Shown here piece by piece: positions 37,356 to 46,988 of a DNA stretch of 64,000 nucleotides. The DNA lies in the NCBI GenBank assembly GCA_947488655.1, contig CANKZZ010000005.1, forward strand, positions 372,001 to 436,000, read 5' to 3'. Each line of letters begins with the position of its first letter. Within the stretch, counting starts at the first letter, position 1. Below the pieces are notes generated by a model. That model was not told the origin of the DNA. It did not search any database and saw only the letters and a program-made list of their open reading frames with translations. A program made the translations under genes and the position numbers. The stretch comes from an uncultured Psychroserpens sp. Lineage in GTDB: Bacteria; Bacteroidota; Bacteroidia; Flavobacteriales; Flavobacteriaceae.

Positions 37356-39815
37356 ATGAAAACAAAACTACTCGTTACATTTTCACTATTATGTACACTC
37401 ATTTCATTTGCACAAATTCAAGGTACGGTCACAGATAACAAAAACCAACCGTTACCTTTTGTAAATATTTATTTAGAAAACACCTACAAAGGCACCACGA
37501 GTAATGAAGAAGGTAATTATGAACTTTATATTTCCGAAGAAAAAAAATATACAGTTGTTTTTCAATTTTTAGGCTATAAAACGGTTAAGAAACAAGTAGA
37601 CATTAAGTCGTTTCCATTTACATTAGATGCGGTATTGCTGGAAGAAGAAGTGTCTCTAGATGAAGTTGTAATAAACTCTGAAGAAAATCCAGCAAATATT
37701 ATTATTCGTGCTGCAATAGCAAAACGAAAAGAAAATTTGGAAAAAATTAATAGCTATAAAGCCGATTTCTATTCTCGTGGATTAATTAGAATTAAAGAAG
37801 CTCCAGAAAAAATATTAGGAGAAGAGATAGAAATAGATGGTTTAGATTCTACAAGAAGTGGAGTTATTTACCTTTCTGAAACTGTATCAAAACTAGAGTT
37901 TTTAAGACCAAATAAATTAAAAGAGAAAATTATTGCCTCCAAGGTAAGTGGAGATAGTAAAGGGTTTAGCTTTAATAATGCTATTGATGTAGAATTTGAT
38001 TTATATGAAAATACTATAGAGTTAGGTAATCAAATTATTTCTCCTATAGCTAATAATGCCTTTGGATATTATCGTTATAAACTAGAAGGTGTTTTTTATG
38101 ATGATAGAGGCAATCTAGTTAATAAAATTAAAGTTACACCAAGACGAGAAAACGACCCTGTATTTGATGGTTATATTTATATTGTAGAAGATCAATGGAC
38201 CATCTACGCATCTGAGTTAGACATTACAGGTACACAAGCTAAATTACTAGGTGTGGATAAAATTAGAATTACTCAAAACTATTCGTTCTCAGAGAATGAC
38301 AATATTTGGGCAAAAATCTCTCAAAATATCGATTTTAAATATGGTCTCTTCGGAATAAAAGGTGATGGTCGTTTTACTGCTGTATTTAGTAATTACGAAT
38401 TTAATCCAGGATTAACCAGAAAAGATTTTACTAGAGAAATAGTATCATTTGCAGATGAGGCTAATAAAAAAGATTCTCTCTTTTGGAACACAAATAGACC
38501 TGTACCCTTAACAACCGAAGAAATTACAGATTATATCAAAAAAGATAGCATTCAAATTATTAAAGACTCTAAAGTGTACAAAGACTCTGTAGATAGGGTT
38601 AGAAATACATTTAAATTAGGTGATATAATTGGAGGCTATACATATAATAATACTCACGAGAACTGGCGAGTTGGCATTACGTCTCCAATAGAAGCAATTA
38701 GTTTTAACACGGTACAAGGCTGGAACGGTAACATTGGAGCGTCTTATACAAAAGGATATAATGATTACAAACAATTTTTATCTTTTGGCGGAAATTTAAA
38801 TTATGGGTTTAGCGATGATCGTTTAAGAGGTACACTATACGCGAGATATAAATTTAATAACAAAAGTAGACCTTATTTAACAGTTTCGGGTGGTGTTACT
38901 ACGCAACAATTTAACAGTAGTAATTCTATTTCTAAACTTTTAAATACTGCATTTTCTATGTTTTCTGAACAAAATTTTATGAAAATTTACGAAAACAGCT
39001 ATGCACAACTATCCTACTCTAACGAACTTTTTAATGGCTTCAGGCTTAACACCAGTATTGGTTATCAAAGACGAAAGGCTTTATTTAACACCACAGATCA
39101 AGCTTGGTATCCTCAAGATGACAGAGTTTATACAAGCAATAATCCTCTAGACGAAACTGCTTATGGCATTGCGCCTTTTCAAACACATAATATCATTAAA
39201 TTTGGATTAGATGCTAGAATAAATTTTGCTCAAAACTACCTGAGTTATCCAGATGGAAAATTCAACATTCCAAATAGCAAATATCCTACAGTTAATATTG
39301 GCTATGAGAAAGGATTCTCGTCATCTATTGACGATTATAATTTTGATCAAATTAAAATTGGAGCAAGGCAAGGTTTAAATATTGCCGATAAAGGTCGTTT
39401 TAATTACAATATTAAAGCAGGTAAATTCTTTAATGGAGATGATATTTCATTTGTTGATTATCAACATTTTAATGGTAACCAAACCCAAATAGGATCTGGT
39501 TCTTACCTCAATGTGTTTAACAATTTACCTTATTATGCAGCGAGCACAAACGACTCGTATTTAGAAATGCATGCTGAGCATGATTTTAATGGTTTTCTCC
39601 TCGGAAAAGTGCCATTATTAAAAAAGCTAAACTTTAATTTGGTAGTTGGAGCACATGCATTAGCAACACCAGATAATAAACCCTACCAAGAATATACAAT
39701 TGGTTTAGACAATATTGGTTGGGGCAAATTTAGATTTTTACGTTTAGATTACGTCCGCTCATATCAAGGAGGTTTTCAAAGCGATGCCATCTTGTTTGGT
39801 TTAAAATTCTTTTAA
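37356..39815 (+). CDS. Outer-membrane protein with CarboxypepD_reg-like and DUF5686 domains
   Basis: 819 residues from the ATG at 37356; the ATG at 37326 would add ten residues before the signal peptide (MKTKLLVTFSLLCTLISFAQ). Residues about 20-105 form a CarboxypepD_reg-like domain (IQGTVTDNKNQPLPFVNIYLENTYKGTTSNEEGNYELYI), then a DUF5686 region (from about IIRAAIAKRKENLEKINSYKADFYSRG) and a C-terminal beta-barrel with alternating aromatic residues and a final phenylalanine. It has no TonB box or plug. Proposed outer-membrane channel or assembly protein of Bacteroidota; substrate unknown. A strong terminator follows. Confidence 0.87.
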   Translation: MKTKLLVTFSLLCTLISFAQIQGTVTDNKNQPLPFVNIYLENTYKGTTSNEEGNYELYISEEKKYTVVFQFLGYKTVKKQVDIKSFPFTLDAVLLEEEVSLDEVVINSEENPANIIIRAAIAKRKENLEKINSYKADFYSRGLIRIKEAPEKILGEEIEIDGLDSTRSGVIYLSETVSKLEFLRPNKLKEKIIASKVSGDSKGFSFNNAIDVEFDLYENTIELGNQIISPIANNAFGYYRYKLEGVFYDDRGNLVNKIKVTPRRENDPVFDGYIYIVEDQWTIYASELDITGTQAKLLGVDKIRITQNYSFSENDNIWAKISQNIDFKYGLFGIKGDGRFTAVFSNYEFNPGLTRKDFTREIVSFADEANKKDSLFWNTNRPVPLTTEEITDYIKKDSIQIIKDSKVYKDSVDRVRNTFKLGDIIGGYTYNNTHENWRVGITSPIEAISFNTVQGWNGNIGASYTKGYNDYKQFLSFGGNLNYGFSDDRLRGTLYARYKFNNKSRPYLTVSGGVTTQQFNSSNSISKLLNTAFSMFSEQNFMKIYENSYAQLSYSNELFNGFRLNTSIGYQRRKALFNTTDQAWYPQDDRVYTSNNPLDETAYGIAPFQTHNIIKFGLDARINFAQNYLSYPDGKFNIPNSKYPTVNIGYEKGFSSSIDDYNFDQIKIGARQGLNIADKGRFNYNIKAGKFFNGDDISFVDYQHFNGNQTQIGSGSYLNVFNNLPYYAASTNDSYLEMHAEHDFNGFLLGKVPLLKKLNFNLVVGAHALATPDNKPYQEYTIGLDNIGWGKFRFLRLDYVRSYQGGFQSDAILFGLKFF

Positions 39816-39833
39816 TTTAAAGTATTAAATATG

Positions 39834-39874
39834 AGTCTTGTCATTCTCTCTTTTGTAAGAATGACAAGACTTTT
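39834..39874. terminator. Bidirectional terminator after the DUF5686 gene
   Basis: Perfect 14-base stem AGTCTTGTCATTCT / AGAATGACAAGACT with a 10-base loop, T run on the plus side. Confidence 0.82.
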
Positions 39875-39888
39875 AGCCTATTTTACAA

Positions 39889-41166
39889 TTACTTTTTAAC
39901 CAACTTAAACGTTTCACTAACATTTTGTGAAGACACCGTTACAAAATACAAACCAGAAGCAAGATTTGAAGTTTCTATTTGAGATTGGTTGCTATAATTA
40001 GCTATGCTCTTACCAAAAATATCATAAATAGTAACATCATATTTAACAGTATGAGAATTTATATGAATAACATCTTTAAATGGGTTAGGGCCAACGGAAA
40101 TATTTTGCAAATAGGTATTAGTAACACTCAACAAGTCACATTCTGGATTAACTGTTAATGCTGTAGAAAACGAACCGCTATCAACCGTCCAGTTTTCCCA
40201 AATAGCACCTTGAGAATTAGACCAGTTTGTCAAGTCTATATAATTTTCTGCGCTGTAAAGTCCTGCTATTTTAGCCACTTTAATGGCTTCTCCATTATTA
40301 CTCCACGTCAATGGCTGCCCAGCAACACAAGTCTCAGGCATAAAATCATCTACACAGTTTGTTTGTAAAAAATATGCAAATTCCTGATAATCTGGAAATT
40401 CGCCAAACACATAAGCTCTACCAAGATTATTTATGCAAACTGCAGTATACTCATTACAAGCTATCCCAAAAGCGCGCGTATTATTATCTGTTGCATAACG
40501 TGCTAAAAATGCAGCATGTCTTGCTCGACGATCTGGATCATCATAGTGCGTATCTGTAATAACATGTTCTAAATATGGTATTTCTAAAAAATCATTATAA
40601 CCTAAAGTCATTCTATTATGATAAGGATCTGATACAGCCTGAGCGTTTGTTACAGTTCCATTTTCCGCAGAAAAATAAGCACCTCCTAAAATAGCCATGC
40701 CTGCACTTGTACCACCAATAGCGCCTTGCTTTATATTTATAAAAGTATTTAAAGCATCTTCCATAGCATTATCTTTAAAAAAGCTAACGTAATCGTACTG
40801 ATCACCTCCTGCAAACCATATTGCTTCGGCATTTTCAACTTTTTCAAGCACGTAAGGGTCTACTGCACCAGCTTCATTTGCTATGACAAATGTAGTTACA
40901 GAGTTAATATTTACTCCCAAACCAGAATACATATAATTATTATACCCATCACTTCCTGAAGCCCGTAAAACGACAACATCTCCTCCATTTGCTTTTTCTA
41001 AAAACCAAATCATGGCATCATCATTCTCGCTCGCTCCACCCATTAAACACACTCCAAATTCATGATTTGTAGCAACATCTGTGGCGTTACCTGTTGCATA
41101 TTCTGTATAGTTTTGAGAAACTATAGATTGTGTTATTAATAATAAAATGAAGGTAATTTTTCTCAT
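39889..41166 (-). CDS. Cyanophycinase-like (peptidase S51) protein with T9SS sorting domain
   Basis: 425 residues: signal peptide MRKITFILLLITQSIVSQ; a peptidase S51 domain (about 30-265) with the nucleophile Ser in GGTSAGMAILGG and FAGGDQYDYV; and a C-terminal T9SS type A domain (about 350-425) with GPNPFKDVIHI and ASGLYFVTV ending FKLVKK. The family hydrolyses cyanophycin or alpha-aspartyl-type peptides. The sorting domain says it is exported through the type IX system to the surface or medium. The closest homologues and the substrate are not shown here. Confidence 0.88.
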   Translation of the reverse strand: MRKITFILLLITQSIVSQNYTEYATGNATDVATNHEFGVCLMGGASENDDAMIWFLEKANGGDVVVLRASGSDGYNNYMYSGLGVNINSVTTFVIANEAGAVDPYVLEKVENAEAIWFAGGDQYDYVSFFKDNAMEDALNTFINIKQGAIGGTSAGMAILGGAYFSAENGTVTNAQAVSDPYHNRMTLGYNDFLEIPYLEHVITDTHYDDPDRRARHAAFLARYATDNNTRAFGIACNEYTAVCINNLGRAYVFGEFPDYQEFAYFLQTNCVDDFMPETCVAGQPLTWSNNGEAIKVAKIAGLYSAENYIDLTNWSNSQGAIWENWTVDSGSFSTALTVNPECDLLSVTNTYLQNISVGPNPFKDVIHINSHTVKYDVTIYDIFGKSIANYSNQSQIETSNLASGLYFVTVSSQNVSETFKLVKK

Positions 41167-41305
41167 GCTTTTTCTTTAATTGCAAAGGCGACAAGGTATT
41201 AATGAAATTTACCTTGCTTTGCACTTAGTACTATATAGCTACGTAATGATAATGTATTTTGAGTTACCACACAACGCTTTGACTATTTACAAGTTTGAGA
41301 GTTTA

Positions 41306-41947
41306 TTAATTTTTATCTTGCAGTAGAGGCACAAATCTAAACTCACCAAACTCATGCTGCTCAAAATCTTTTGGTCCTTTTCTAATAAATAAAGTCATTA
41401 CTTGTACGTCATCTCCAACAGGTATTACCAAGCGACCTCCAATTTTTAATTGGCTTAATAATGGTTTAGGCACAAAAGGTGCTCCTGCGGTTACAATTAT
41501 ACTATCAAAAGGTGCTTCGGTCTCTAACCCAATATAACCGTCTCCAAAAATGAGTTTTTTTGCTCTATACCCTAATTTTGGTAAAAACTTACTTGTTTTT
41601 TTATATAGTTCATTTTGACGTTCTATACTAAACACTTTTGCACCTAAAAGACATAAAACTGCTGTTTGATAACCGCTACCTGTACCAATTTCTAATACAG
41701 TATCTCCTCGTTTAACTTGCATTAATTCTGTTTGAAATGCAACTGTATAGGGTTGAGAAATGGTTTGATCTGCAGCAATTGGGAATGCTTTATCTTGGTA
41801 GGCATGATCTAGAAAGCCAGAATCCATGAATAAATGTCTAGGTATTTTGCCAATAGCTTTTAATACATTTTCGTCTTTTATCCCTTTGGTTTTTAAGGTA
41901 TCAACCAATTTTTGTCGTAATCCTTGATGTTTAAATGTGTCTTTCAA
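41306..41947 (-). CDS. pcm: Protein-L-isoaspartate O-methyltransferase
   Basis: Cytoplasmic repair enzyme that methylates isoaspartyl residues with S-adenosylmethionine. 213 residues with a TTG start (MKDTFKHQGLRQKLV), which is the usual beginning in relatives. The SAM motif is VLEIGTGSGYQTAVL; DQTISQPYTVAFQTELM and IIVTAGAPFVPKPLLSQLKIGGRLVIPVGD are family hallmarks. Independent gene. Confidence 0.94.
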   Translation of the reverse strand: MKDTFKHQGLRQKLVDTLKTKGIKDENVLKAIGKIPRHLFMDSGFLDHAYQDKAFPIAADQTISQPYTVAFQTELMQVKRGDTVLEIGTGSGYQTAVLCLLGAKVFSIERQNELYKKTSKFLPKLGYRAKKLIFGDGYIGLETEAPFDSIIVTAGAPFVPKPLLSQLKIGGRLVIPVGDDVQVMTLFIRKGPKDFEQHEFGEFRFVPLLQDKN

Positions 41948-42107
41948 AGTAGTAAGTTAGGTTTGCTATGTAATGTCTGGTCATAAACACTATGTAAAAA
42001 TAACTGAAACATTTTTATACTGAAAGTTAATTCTGCCCGAATTATCAACTACTCAAAATAGCACTATTTTTATTATCAAATTCACATAATAAAACTCATA
42101 AAAATCT

Positions 42108-42115
42108 TATTTTTG
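42108..42115 (+). promoter_or_regulatory. -7 element (TATTTTTG) of the Gfo/Idh gene
   Basis: Perfect TAnnTTTG with a short leader of about 10 bases before the ATG at 42133. Confidence 0.5.
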
Positions 42116-42132
42116 ATAAAAATCAAAATACA

Positions 42133-43092
42133 ATGCTAAAAGCTGGTGTACTTGGTGCTGGTCATCTAGGAAAAATTCATTTAAGACTTCTTAATCAATC
42201 GCATAAATATGAGCTCGTAGGTTTCTATGATGCAGACGAGATTAATGGTAAAAAAGTAGAAGAAGAGTTTGGTTACAAATACTTTAAAACTATGGATGCA
42301 CTTATAGAAGCTGTAGATATGGTAGATATTGTAACACCTACTCTATCTCATTATGAATGTGCAAAAAAAGCCATATCATTTGGTAAACATATATTCATAG
42401 AAAAACCGATTACTAATACAGTTGAAGAGGCTGAGCATATTAGACAACTTTTGGCAGAACATGATATACGTGGGCAAGTAGGACATGTAGAGCGTTTTAA
42501 CCCAGCATTTATTGCTGTTAAAGAGCAAATTAAAAATACGATGTTTATAGAAACGCATCGTTTGGCAGAGTTTAATCCTAGAGGCACAGATGTACCTGTA
42601 GTTTTAGATTTAATGATACATGATATAGATATTATTTTAAGTGTCGTAAAATCTAAGGTAAAAAAGGTATCGGCAAGTGGCGTTTCTGTTATAAGTGACA
42701 CTCCAGATATTGCCAATGCACGAATAGAATTTGAGAATGGTTGTGTAGCAAATTTAACTGCAAGTCGTATTTCTCTAAAAAACATGAGGAAAACACGTTT
42801 TTTTCAAAAAGACGCTTATATCTCTGTTGATTTCTTAGAAAAGAAATGTGAAGTTGTTAAAATGAAAGATGCTCCAAAAAATCCTGGAGATTTTGATATG
42901 ATTCTACAAAATGCCGAAGGCATCAAAAAGCAAATTTATTTTGACAATCCAGAAGTAGCTAATAATAATGCAATTTTGGATGAGTTAGAAACCTTTGCAG
43001 ATGCTATAAATAATAATACAACTCCTATTGTAACATTACATGATGGTACAGAGGCTTTACGTGTGGCTACGATGATTATTGATCAATTTTAA
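42133..43092 (+). CDS. Gfo/Idh/MocA family oxidoreductase
   Basis: NAD(P)-dependent dehydrogenase of 319 residues. The Rossmann motif GVLGAGHLGKIHLRLL opens the protein, and the family motif EKPIT (IFIEKPITN) and the HVERFNPA segment of the second domain follow. Substrates of such enzymes are usually sugars or inositols, but close relatives in Bacteroidota include biliverdin-reductase-like and nucleotide-sugar enzymes; the actual substrate is not determinable. A small membrane-protein ORF follows after 35 bases. Confidence 0.9.
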   Translation: MLKAGVLGAGHLGKIHLRLLNQSHKYELVGFYDADEINGKKVEEEFGYKYFKTMDALIEAVDMVDIVTPTLSHYECAKKAISFGKHIFIEKPITNTVEEAEHIRQLLAEHDIRGQVGHVERFNPAFIAVKEQIKNTMFIETHRLAEFNPRGTDVPVVLDLMIHDIDIILSVVKSKVKKVSASGVSVISDTPDIANARIEFENGCVANLTASRISLKNMRKTRFFQKDAYISVDFLEKKCEVVKMKDAPKNPGDFDMILQNAEGIKKQIYFDNPEVANNNAILDELETFADAINNNTTPIVTLHDGTEALRVATMIIDQF

Positions 43093-43127
43093 AATTTAAA
43101 AGTTAGCCAAAACACAAATTAAAATAA

Positions 43128-43301
43128 ATGAAAAAACACATTTTACCCATCATTTTAATAATAGCCTGTATTATAATGATAACAGTAAACGTTTTTACCA
43201 CAGATGATTATGATAACGGGTTTTGGATGCAAACATTATCTAGCGTATTATTAATATTAGCAATGGTTGTAACAATTTTTAATAAAAATAAAAACAAATA
43301 A
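43128..43301 (+). CDS. Small two-helix membrane protein
   Basis: 57 residues: MKKHILPIILIIACIIMITV, a short polar loop TTDDYDNGFWMQ and a second helix LLILAMVVTIF with a Lys/Asn tail. Too short to be drawn in the usual ORF list; the start and stop are clear and the two helices are well formed. It lies between the oxidoreductase and the dehydrogenase genes on the same strand. Function unknown. Confidence 0.65.
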   Translation: MKKHILPIILIIACIIMITVNVFTTDDYDNGFWMQTLSSVLLILAMVVTIFNKNKNK

Positions 43302-43309
43302 AATATGCT

Positions 43310-43321
43310 TTTCTTCGGAAA
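43310..43321 (-). repeat. Intergenic copy of dispersed 12-mer TTTCCGAAGAAA
   Basis: Exact copy in the minus orientation, 17 bases before the start of the dehydrogenase gene. Confidence 0.7.
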
Positions 43322-43338
43322 AGTTTAAGCTTAAAAAC

Positions 43339-44229
43339 ATGAAAAATATAGCAGTTATAGGAGCAGGAACAATGGGTAATGGTATTGCCCACACCTTTGC
43401 TCAATCTGGATTTAAAGTACAATTAATAGATATTAACGAAGCGTCTTTAAAAAGAGGTATGGATACCATTGCTAAAAACTTAGATAGAATGGTGACTAAG
43501 GAGAAAATTTCGGAAGAAGAAAAACAAACTACCTTAGATAATATTACAACTTATACAGATATTACTGCTGGTGTAGAATACGCAAGTTTAGTAGTTGAGG
43601 CTGCGACAGAAAATATTGATTTAAAACTTAAAATTTTTAAACAATTAGACGACGCTTGTGGTGAGGATACCATTTTGGCATCTAATACATCTTCAATTTC
43701 AATAACACAAATTGGTGCTGTGACATCAAGACCAGAAATGGTTATTGGTATGCATTTTATGAATCCTGTGCCAATTATGAAATTAGTAGAAATTATTCGT
43801 GGTTATAACACTAGTGACGAGGTTACAAATACGATTATGGAATTGTCTAAAACCTTAGGCAAAGTCCCAACAGAGGTTAATGATTATCCTGGTTTTGTAG
43901 CCAATCGTATTTTAATGCCAATGCTTAACGAGTCTATCGAAACGTTATATAATGGCGTTGCAGGTGTTGAAGAAATTGATACCGTTATGAAATTAGGAAT
44001 GGCACATCCTATGGGTCCTTTACAATTGGCAGATTTTATTGGTCTTGACGTTTGCTTATCTATTTTAAATGTAATGTACAACGGATTCAAAAATCCTAAA
44101 TATGCTCCATGTCCTTTATTGGTTAACATGGTTAGAGCAGGAAAATTAGGTGTAAAATCTGGAGAAGGTTTTTATGATTATTCTCAAAGCAGAAAAGCGG
44201 AGCAGGTGTCTAAGCAGTTTGCTAAGTAA
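43339..44229 (+). CDS. 3-hydroxyacyl-CoA (3-hydroxybutyryl-CoA) dehydrogenase
   Basis: NAD-dependent dehydrogenase of 296 residues. GAGTMGNGIAHTFAQSGF is the dinucleotide-binding site, EAATENIDLK and SNTSSISITQ are typical, HFMNPVPIMKLVEI carries the catalytic His, and the C-terminal domain (about 190-296) ends with GVKSGEGFYDY. It acts in fatty-acid or butyrate metabolism, converting 3-hydroxyacyl-CoA to 3-oxoacyl-CoA. Name hbd/paaH cannot be decided from sequence alone. Confidence 0.94.
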   Translation: MKNIAVIGAGTMGNGIAHTFAQSGFKVQLIDINEASLKRGMDTIAKNLDRMVTKEKISEEEKQTTLDNITTYTDITAGVEYASLVVEAATENIDLKLKIFKQLDDACGEDTILASNTSSISITQIGAVTSRPEMVIGMHFMNPVPIMKLVEIIRGYNTSDEVTNTIMELSKTLGKVPTEVNDYPGFVANRILMPMLNESIETLYNGVAGVEEIDTVMKLGMAHPMGPLQLADFIGLDVCLSILNVMYNGFKNPKYAPCPLLVNMVRAGKLGVKSGEGFYDYSQSRKAEQVSKQFAK

Positions 44230-44289
44230 ACACTCACAATCGTAGTTTACAGAGATTTGACTAATTCCTTTTTTGATAATTAATGTGTC

Positions 44290-44922
44290 ATGAAATTTTT
44301 TCTCATTTATTGCTTACTGTTTATTGCATTAATTAGCTGCAGACAAAATGGAAAAATTAAAGTTGAACTGACAGATTGTTATGGCGATATGGATATTGAA
44401 ATTCCAATTTCCGAAGTTAAAATAGATTACATTAAACTGTTTAAAGATCATCCAGAATTTGTGTCTAATGGTTTTGATTTTCCGGTAGGAAAACCAAATG
44501 CTCATGGGTATTATAATGCTCAAAAATTTAAGGAAAACGACCATTTAGGAGATGATTGGAATGGTGTTGGTGGTGGTAATAGTGATTTAGGCGACCCAAT
44601 ATATGCAATTGCCAATGGTTATGTTAGTGAGGTAAAAGATTATAAAGGTGGTTGGGGAAACGTATTGAGAATTGTTCATTTACATAATAACCAACTCTTC
44701 GAATCGCTTTATGCACATTGTGATACTATGTTAGTCTCACAAGACAAATTCGTAAAAAAAGGAGAACAAATAGCAACTATAGGCAATTGCAATGGTTCTT
44801 ATTATGCACATTTACATTTAGAGATTAGAAATGATTATGATTTAGAAATTGGTCCAGGTTATTCTATAGATACCACTGGATATTTAAATCCAACAAATTT
44901 TATTAATAAAAACAGAAACTAA
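44290..44922 (+). CDS. M23 family metallopeptidase lipoprotein
   Basis: 210 residues with a lipobox ISC (C17) after a hydrophobic leader. Zinc-site residues are H85 and D89 (NDHLGDDWNG) and the HLH motif (H174, H176), with YAHCD (H143); this is the complete LytM set, so an active peptidoglycan endopeptidase is expected in the periplasm, anchored to a membrane. The DUF1015 gene starts at the next base with TTG. Confidence 0.92.
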   Translation: MKFFLIYCLLFIALISCRQNGKIKVELTDCYGDMDIEIPISEVKIDYIKLFKDHPEFVSNGFDFPVGKPNAHGYYNAQKFKENDHLGDDWNGVGGGNSDLGDPIYAIANGYVSEVKDYKGGWGNVLRIVHLHNNQLFESLYAHCDTMLVSQDKFVKKGEQIATIGNCNGSYYAHLHLEIRNDYDLEIGPGYSIDTTGYLNPTNFINKNRN

Positions 44923-46161
44923 TTGGCAAAAATACTTCCATTTAAAGCAGTACGACCAACAAGAGATAAAGTTAGTTTGGTAGCTTCTAGATCTTATCAA
45001 ACCTACACTCAAGCAGAGCGTGAAGCGCGTTTAGATTATAATCCGTTTTCATTTTTACATATTGTAAATCCTGGTTATAAGTACGATAGAGAAATTACTG
45101 GTACAGAGCGGTATCAATTGGTGAGAAACCGTTATTTGGAGTTTAAAGAAGATAATGTTTTTGTTCATGATCGTAAGCCAAATTATTATATCTATAAAAT
45201 AGTAGATAGAGATAAGCAAGTCTTTAATGGTATTGTTGCTGCTGCGAGTGCAGAAGATTATGAAAAAGATGTTATTAAAAAACATGAAGACACCATAGAG
45301 TACAGAGAACGTATTTTTAAAGACTACCTCAAAACTGTTGGCTTTAATGCAGAACCAGTGCTCCTAACTTATCCAGACAATACGGTAATTTCTTCCATCA
45401 TAAAAGCTACGCAAAAAGAACGTGCAGAGTTCGAATTTACCACAACTTTTAGAGACACACACTATCTTTGGAAATTGGAAGACTTCAAAACAATAGCTAC
45501 TATTAAACAACAATTTGAAAAGATGCCAACCATTTATATTGCAGATGGTCATCATCGCTCAGCCTCATCATATTTACTATATAAAGATGAAAAGCAACAA
45601 AACCCAGAACATACTGGTCTGGAATCTTACAATCATTTTATGACATTTCTAATTCCAGAGTCTGAGTTAAGAATTCATGAATTTAATCGGCTAATTAAAG
45701 ATTTAAATGGTTTGTCTAAAGAAGAATTTTTAATTCAATTAGACACTATATTTAGAATAGAAAACCGAGGGATCATGCCTTATAAACCTTCGAAAAAGCA
45801 TCATTTTAGCATGTATTTAGATGGTGAGTTTTATTCTCTATATCTTAGAAAAACATTGTATGACTTTAAGACCTCATTAGACGCGCTAGATGCTCAAATA
45901 TTATACAACACAATTTTACAGCCCATTCTAGGAATTGACGATTTAAGAAATGATGTAAGAATTAGTTACATCAATGGTAAAAAGGATGTGATAAATGTAA
46001 AAAGCGCGATAGATGCTGGCGATTACGCGGTTGGTTTTGGCATGGTTCCTGTTGCTATTAATGAAATTAAACAAATTGCAGACGACGGACTTAAGATGCC
46101 TCCAAAAAGCACATTTATTGAACCTAAGTTGAGAAGTGGTGTAACTATTTATGAGTTTTAA
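44923..46161 (+). CDS. DUF1015 domain-containing protein
   Basis: 412 residues with a TTG start (MAKILPFKAVRPTRDKVSLVASRSY). DUF1015 is recognised by the N-terminal FKAVRP motif, NPFSFLHIVNP and IADGHHRSASSYLLY. It is a conserved cytoplasmic protein, often beside serine-biosynthesis genes in Bacteroidota; those genes are absent here. It begins one base after the M23 peptidase stop, so the two are translationally coupled. Function not proven. Confidence 0.9.
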   Translation: MAKILPFKAVRPTRDKVSLVASRSYQTYTQAEREARLDYNPFSFLHIVNPGYKYDREITGTERYQLVRNRYLEFKEDNVFVHDRKPNYYIYKIVDRDKQVFNGIVAAASAEDYEKDVIKKHEDTIEYRERIFKDYLKTVGFNAEPVLLTYPDNTVISSIIKATQKERAEFEFTTTFRDTHYLWKLEDFKTIATIKQQFEKMPTIYIADGHHRSASSYLLYKDEKQQNPEHTGLESYNHFMTFLIPESELRIHEFNRLIKDLNGLSKEEFLIQLDTIFRIENRGIMPYKPSKKHHFSMYLDGEFYSLYLRKTLYDFKTSLDALDAQILYNTILQPILGIDDLRNDVRISYINGKKDVINVKSAIDAGDYAVGFGMVPVAINEIKQIADDGLKMPPKSTFIEPKLRSGVTIYEF

Positions 46162-46233
46162 TCAATACCACGTGAGTCGCAACGTATCAATAATATTGAT
46201 ATCTATTTTCCATAAAAATTACATTATAAAAAA

Positions 46234-46905
46234 ATGAACATAAAAGAAAATCTAAATCATATAAAATCTCAATTACCACATCATGTAAATTTAGTTGCAG
46301 TCTCTAAAACTAAACCTGTAAGTGACTTAATGGAAGCCTACAATGCAGGACAACGTATTTTTGGAGAAAACAAAATCCAAGAAATGGTAGATAAATATGA
46401 AGAAATGCCAAAAGATATTGAGTGGCATATGATTGGTCATGTACAACGCAACAAGGTAAAATATATGGCTGAGTTTGTGAGTTTAATTCATGGTGTAGAT
46501 AGTTTTAAACTGCTTAAAGAAATTAACAAACAAGCTGTAAATCATGATAGAATAATTGATTGTTTGCTACAAATCAAAATTGCCGAAGAAGACAGTAAGT
46601 TTGGTATGTCATTACAAGAGGTGAAAGACATGGTATCCCAAGAAGACTTTATGAAATTAAATAACGTTAATATTAAAGGGCTAATGGGCATGGCAACATT
46701 TACAGAAAATACAACTCAAATTAAGGAAGAGTTTAATAGACTTAAAACAATTTTTGATGACTTAAAACCTCTACAAAAAAGCAATTGTAACTTGCAAATT
46801 ATATCTATGGGAATGAGTGGCGATTATAAATTAGCAATAGATTGTGGAAGTAACATGATTAGAGTTGGAAGTAGTATATTTGGAGCACGAAATTATAACA
46901 ATTAG
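46234..46905 (+). CDS. YggS family pyridoxal phosphate homeostasis protein
   Basis: 223 residues, single PLP-binding barrel (alanine-racemase N-terminal-like). The PLP lysine is in VAVSKTKPVSDL, with FGENKIQEM, WHMIGHVQRNKVK, GLMGMATF and MGMSGDYKLAIDCGSNMIRVGSSIFGARN as family hallmarks. It buffers intracellular PLP. Independent start codon ATG; no promoter seen. Confidence 0.95.
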   Translation: MNIKENLNHIKSQLPHHVNLVAVSKTKPVSDLMEAYNAGQRIFGENKIQEMVDKYEEMPKDIEWHMIGHVQRNKVKYMAEFVSLIHGVDSFKLLKEINKQAVNHDRIIDCLLQIKIAEEDSKFGMSLQEVKDMVSQEDFMKLNNVNIKGLMGMATFTENTTQIKEEFNRLKTIFDDLKPLQKSNCNLQIISMGMSGDYKLAIDCGSNMIRVGSSIFGARNYNN

Positions 46906-46927
46906 ATATTAGTCTTGATTTTTAAAA

Positions 46928-46939
46928 TTTCCGAAGAAA
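46928..46939 (+). repeat. Intergenic copy of dispersed 12-mer TTTCCGAAGAAA
   Basis: Exact copy between the YggS and exonuclease genes, immediately before an 8-base tandem repeat. Confidence 0.7.
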
Positions 46940-46965
46940 AAAATTAGAAAAGTAATCACACTTCG

Positions 46966-46988
46966 CTTTGCGCCTTTGCGACTTTGCG
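46966..46988 (+). repeat. Three tandem copies of CTTTGCG with period 8
   Basis: CTTTGCG at 46966, 46974 and 46982, each separated by one variable base. It lies at the start of the exonuclease reading frame; the first copy supplies the TTG start codon. Reminiscent of a Bacteroidota intergenic repeat (TTTGCG series). Confidence 0.7.

Noticed and set aside
46966-46988. CRISPR-like repeat
   Set aside because: Only 7-base units with single-base spacers, no leader, no cas genes anywhere in the window.
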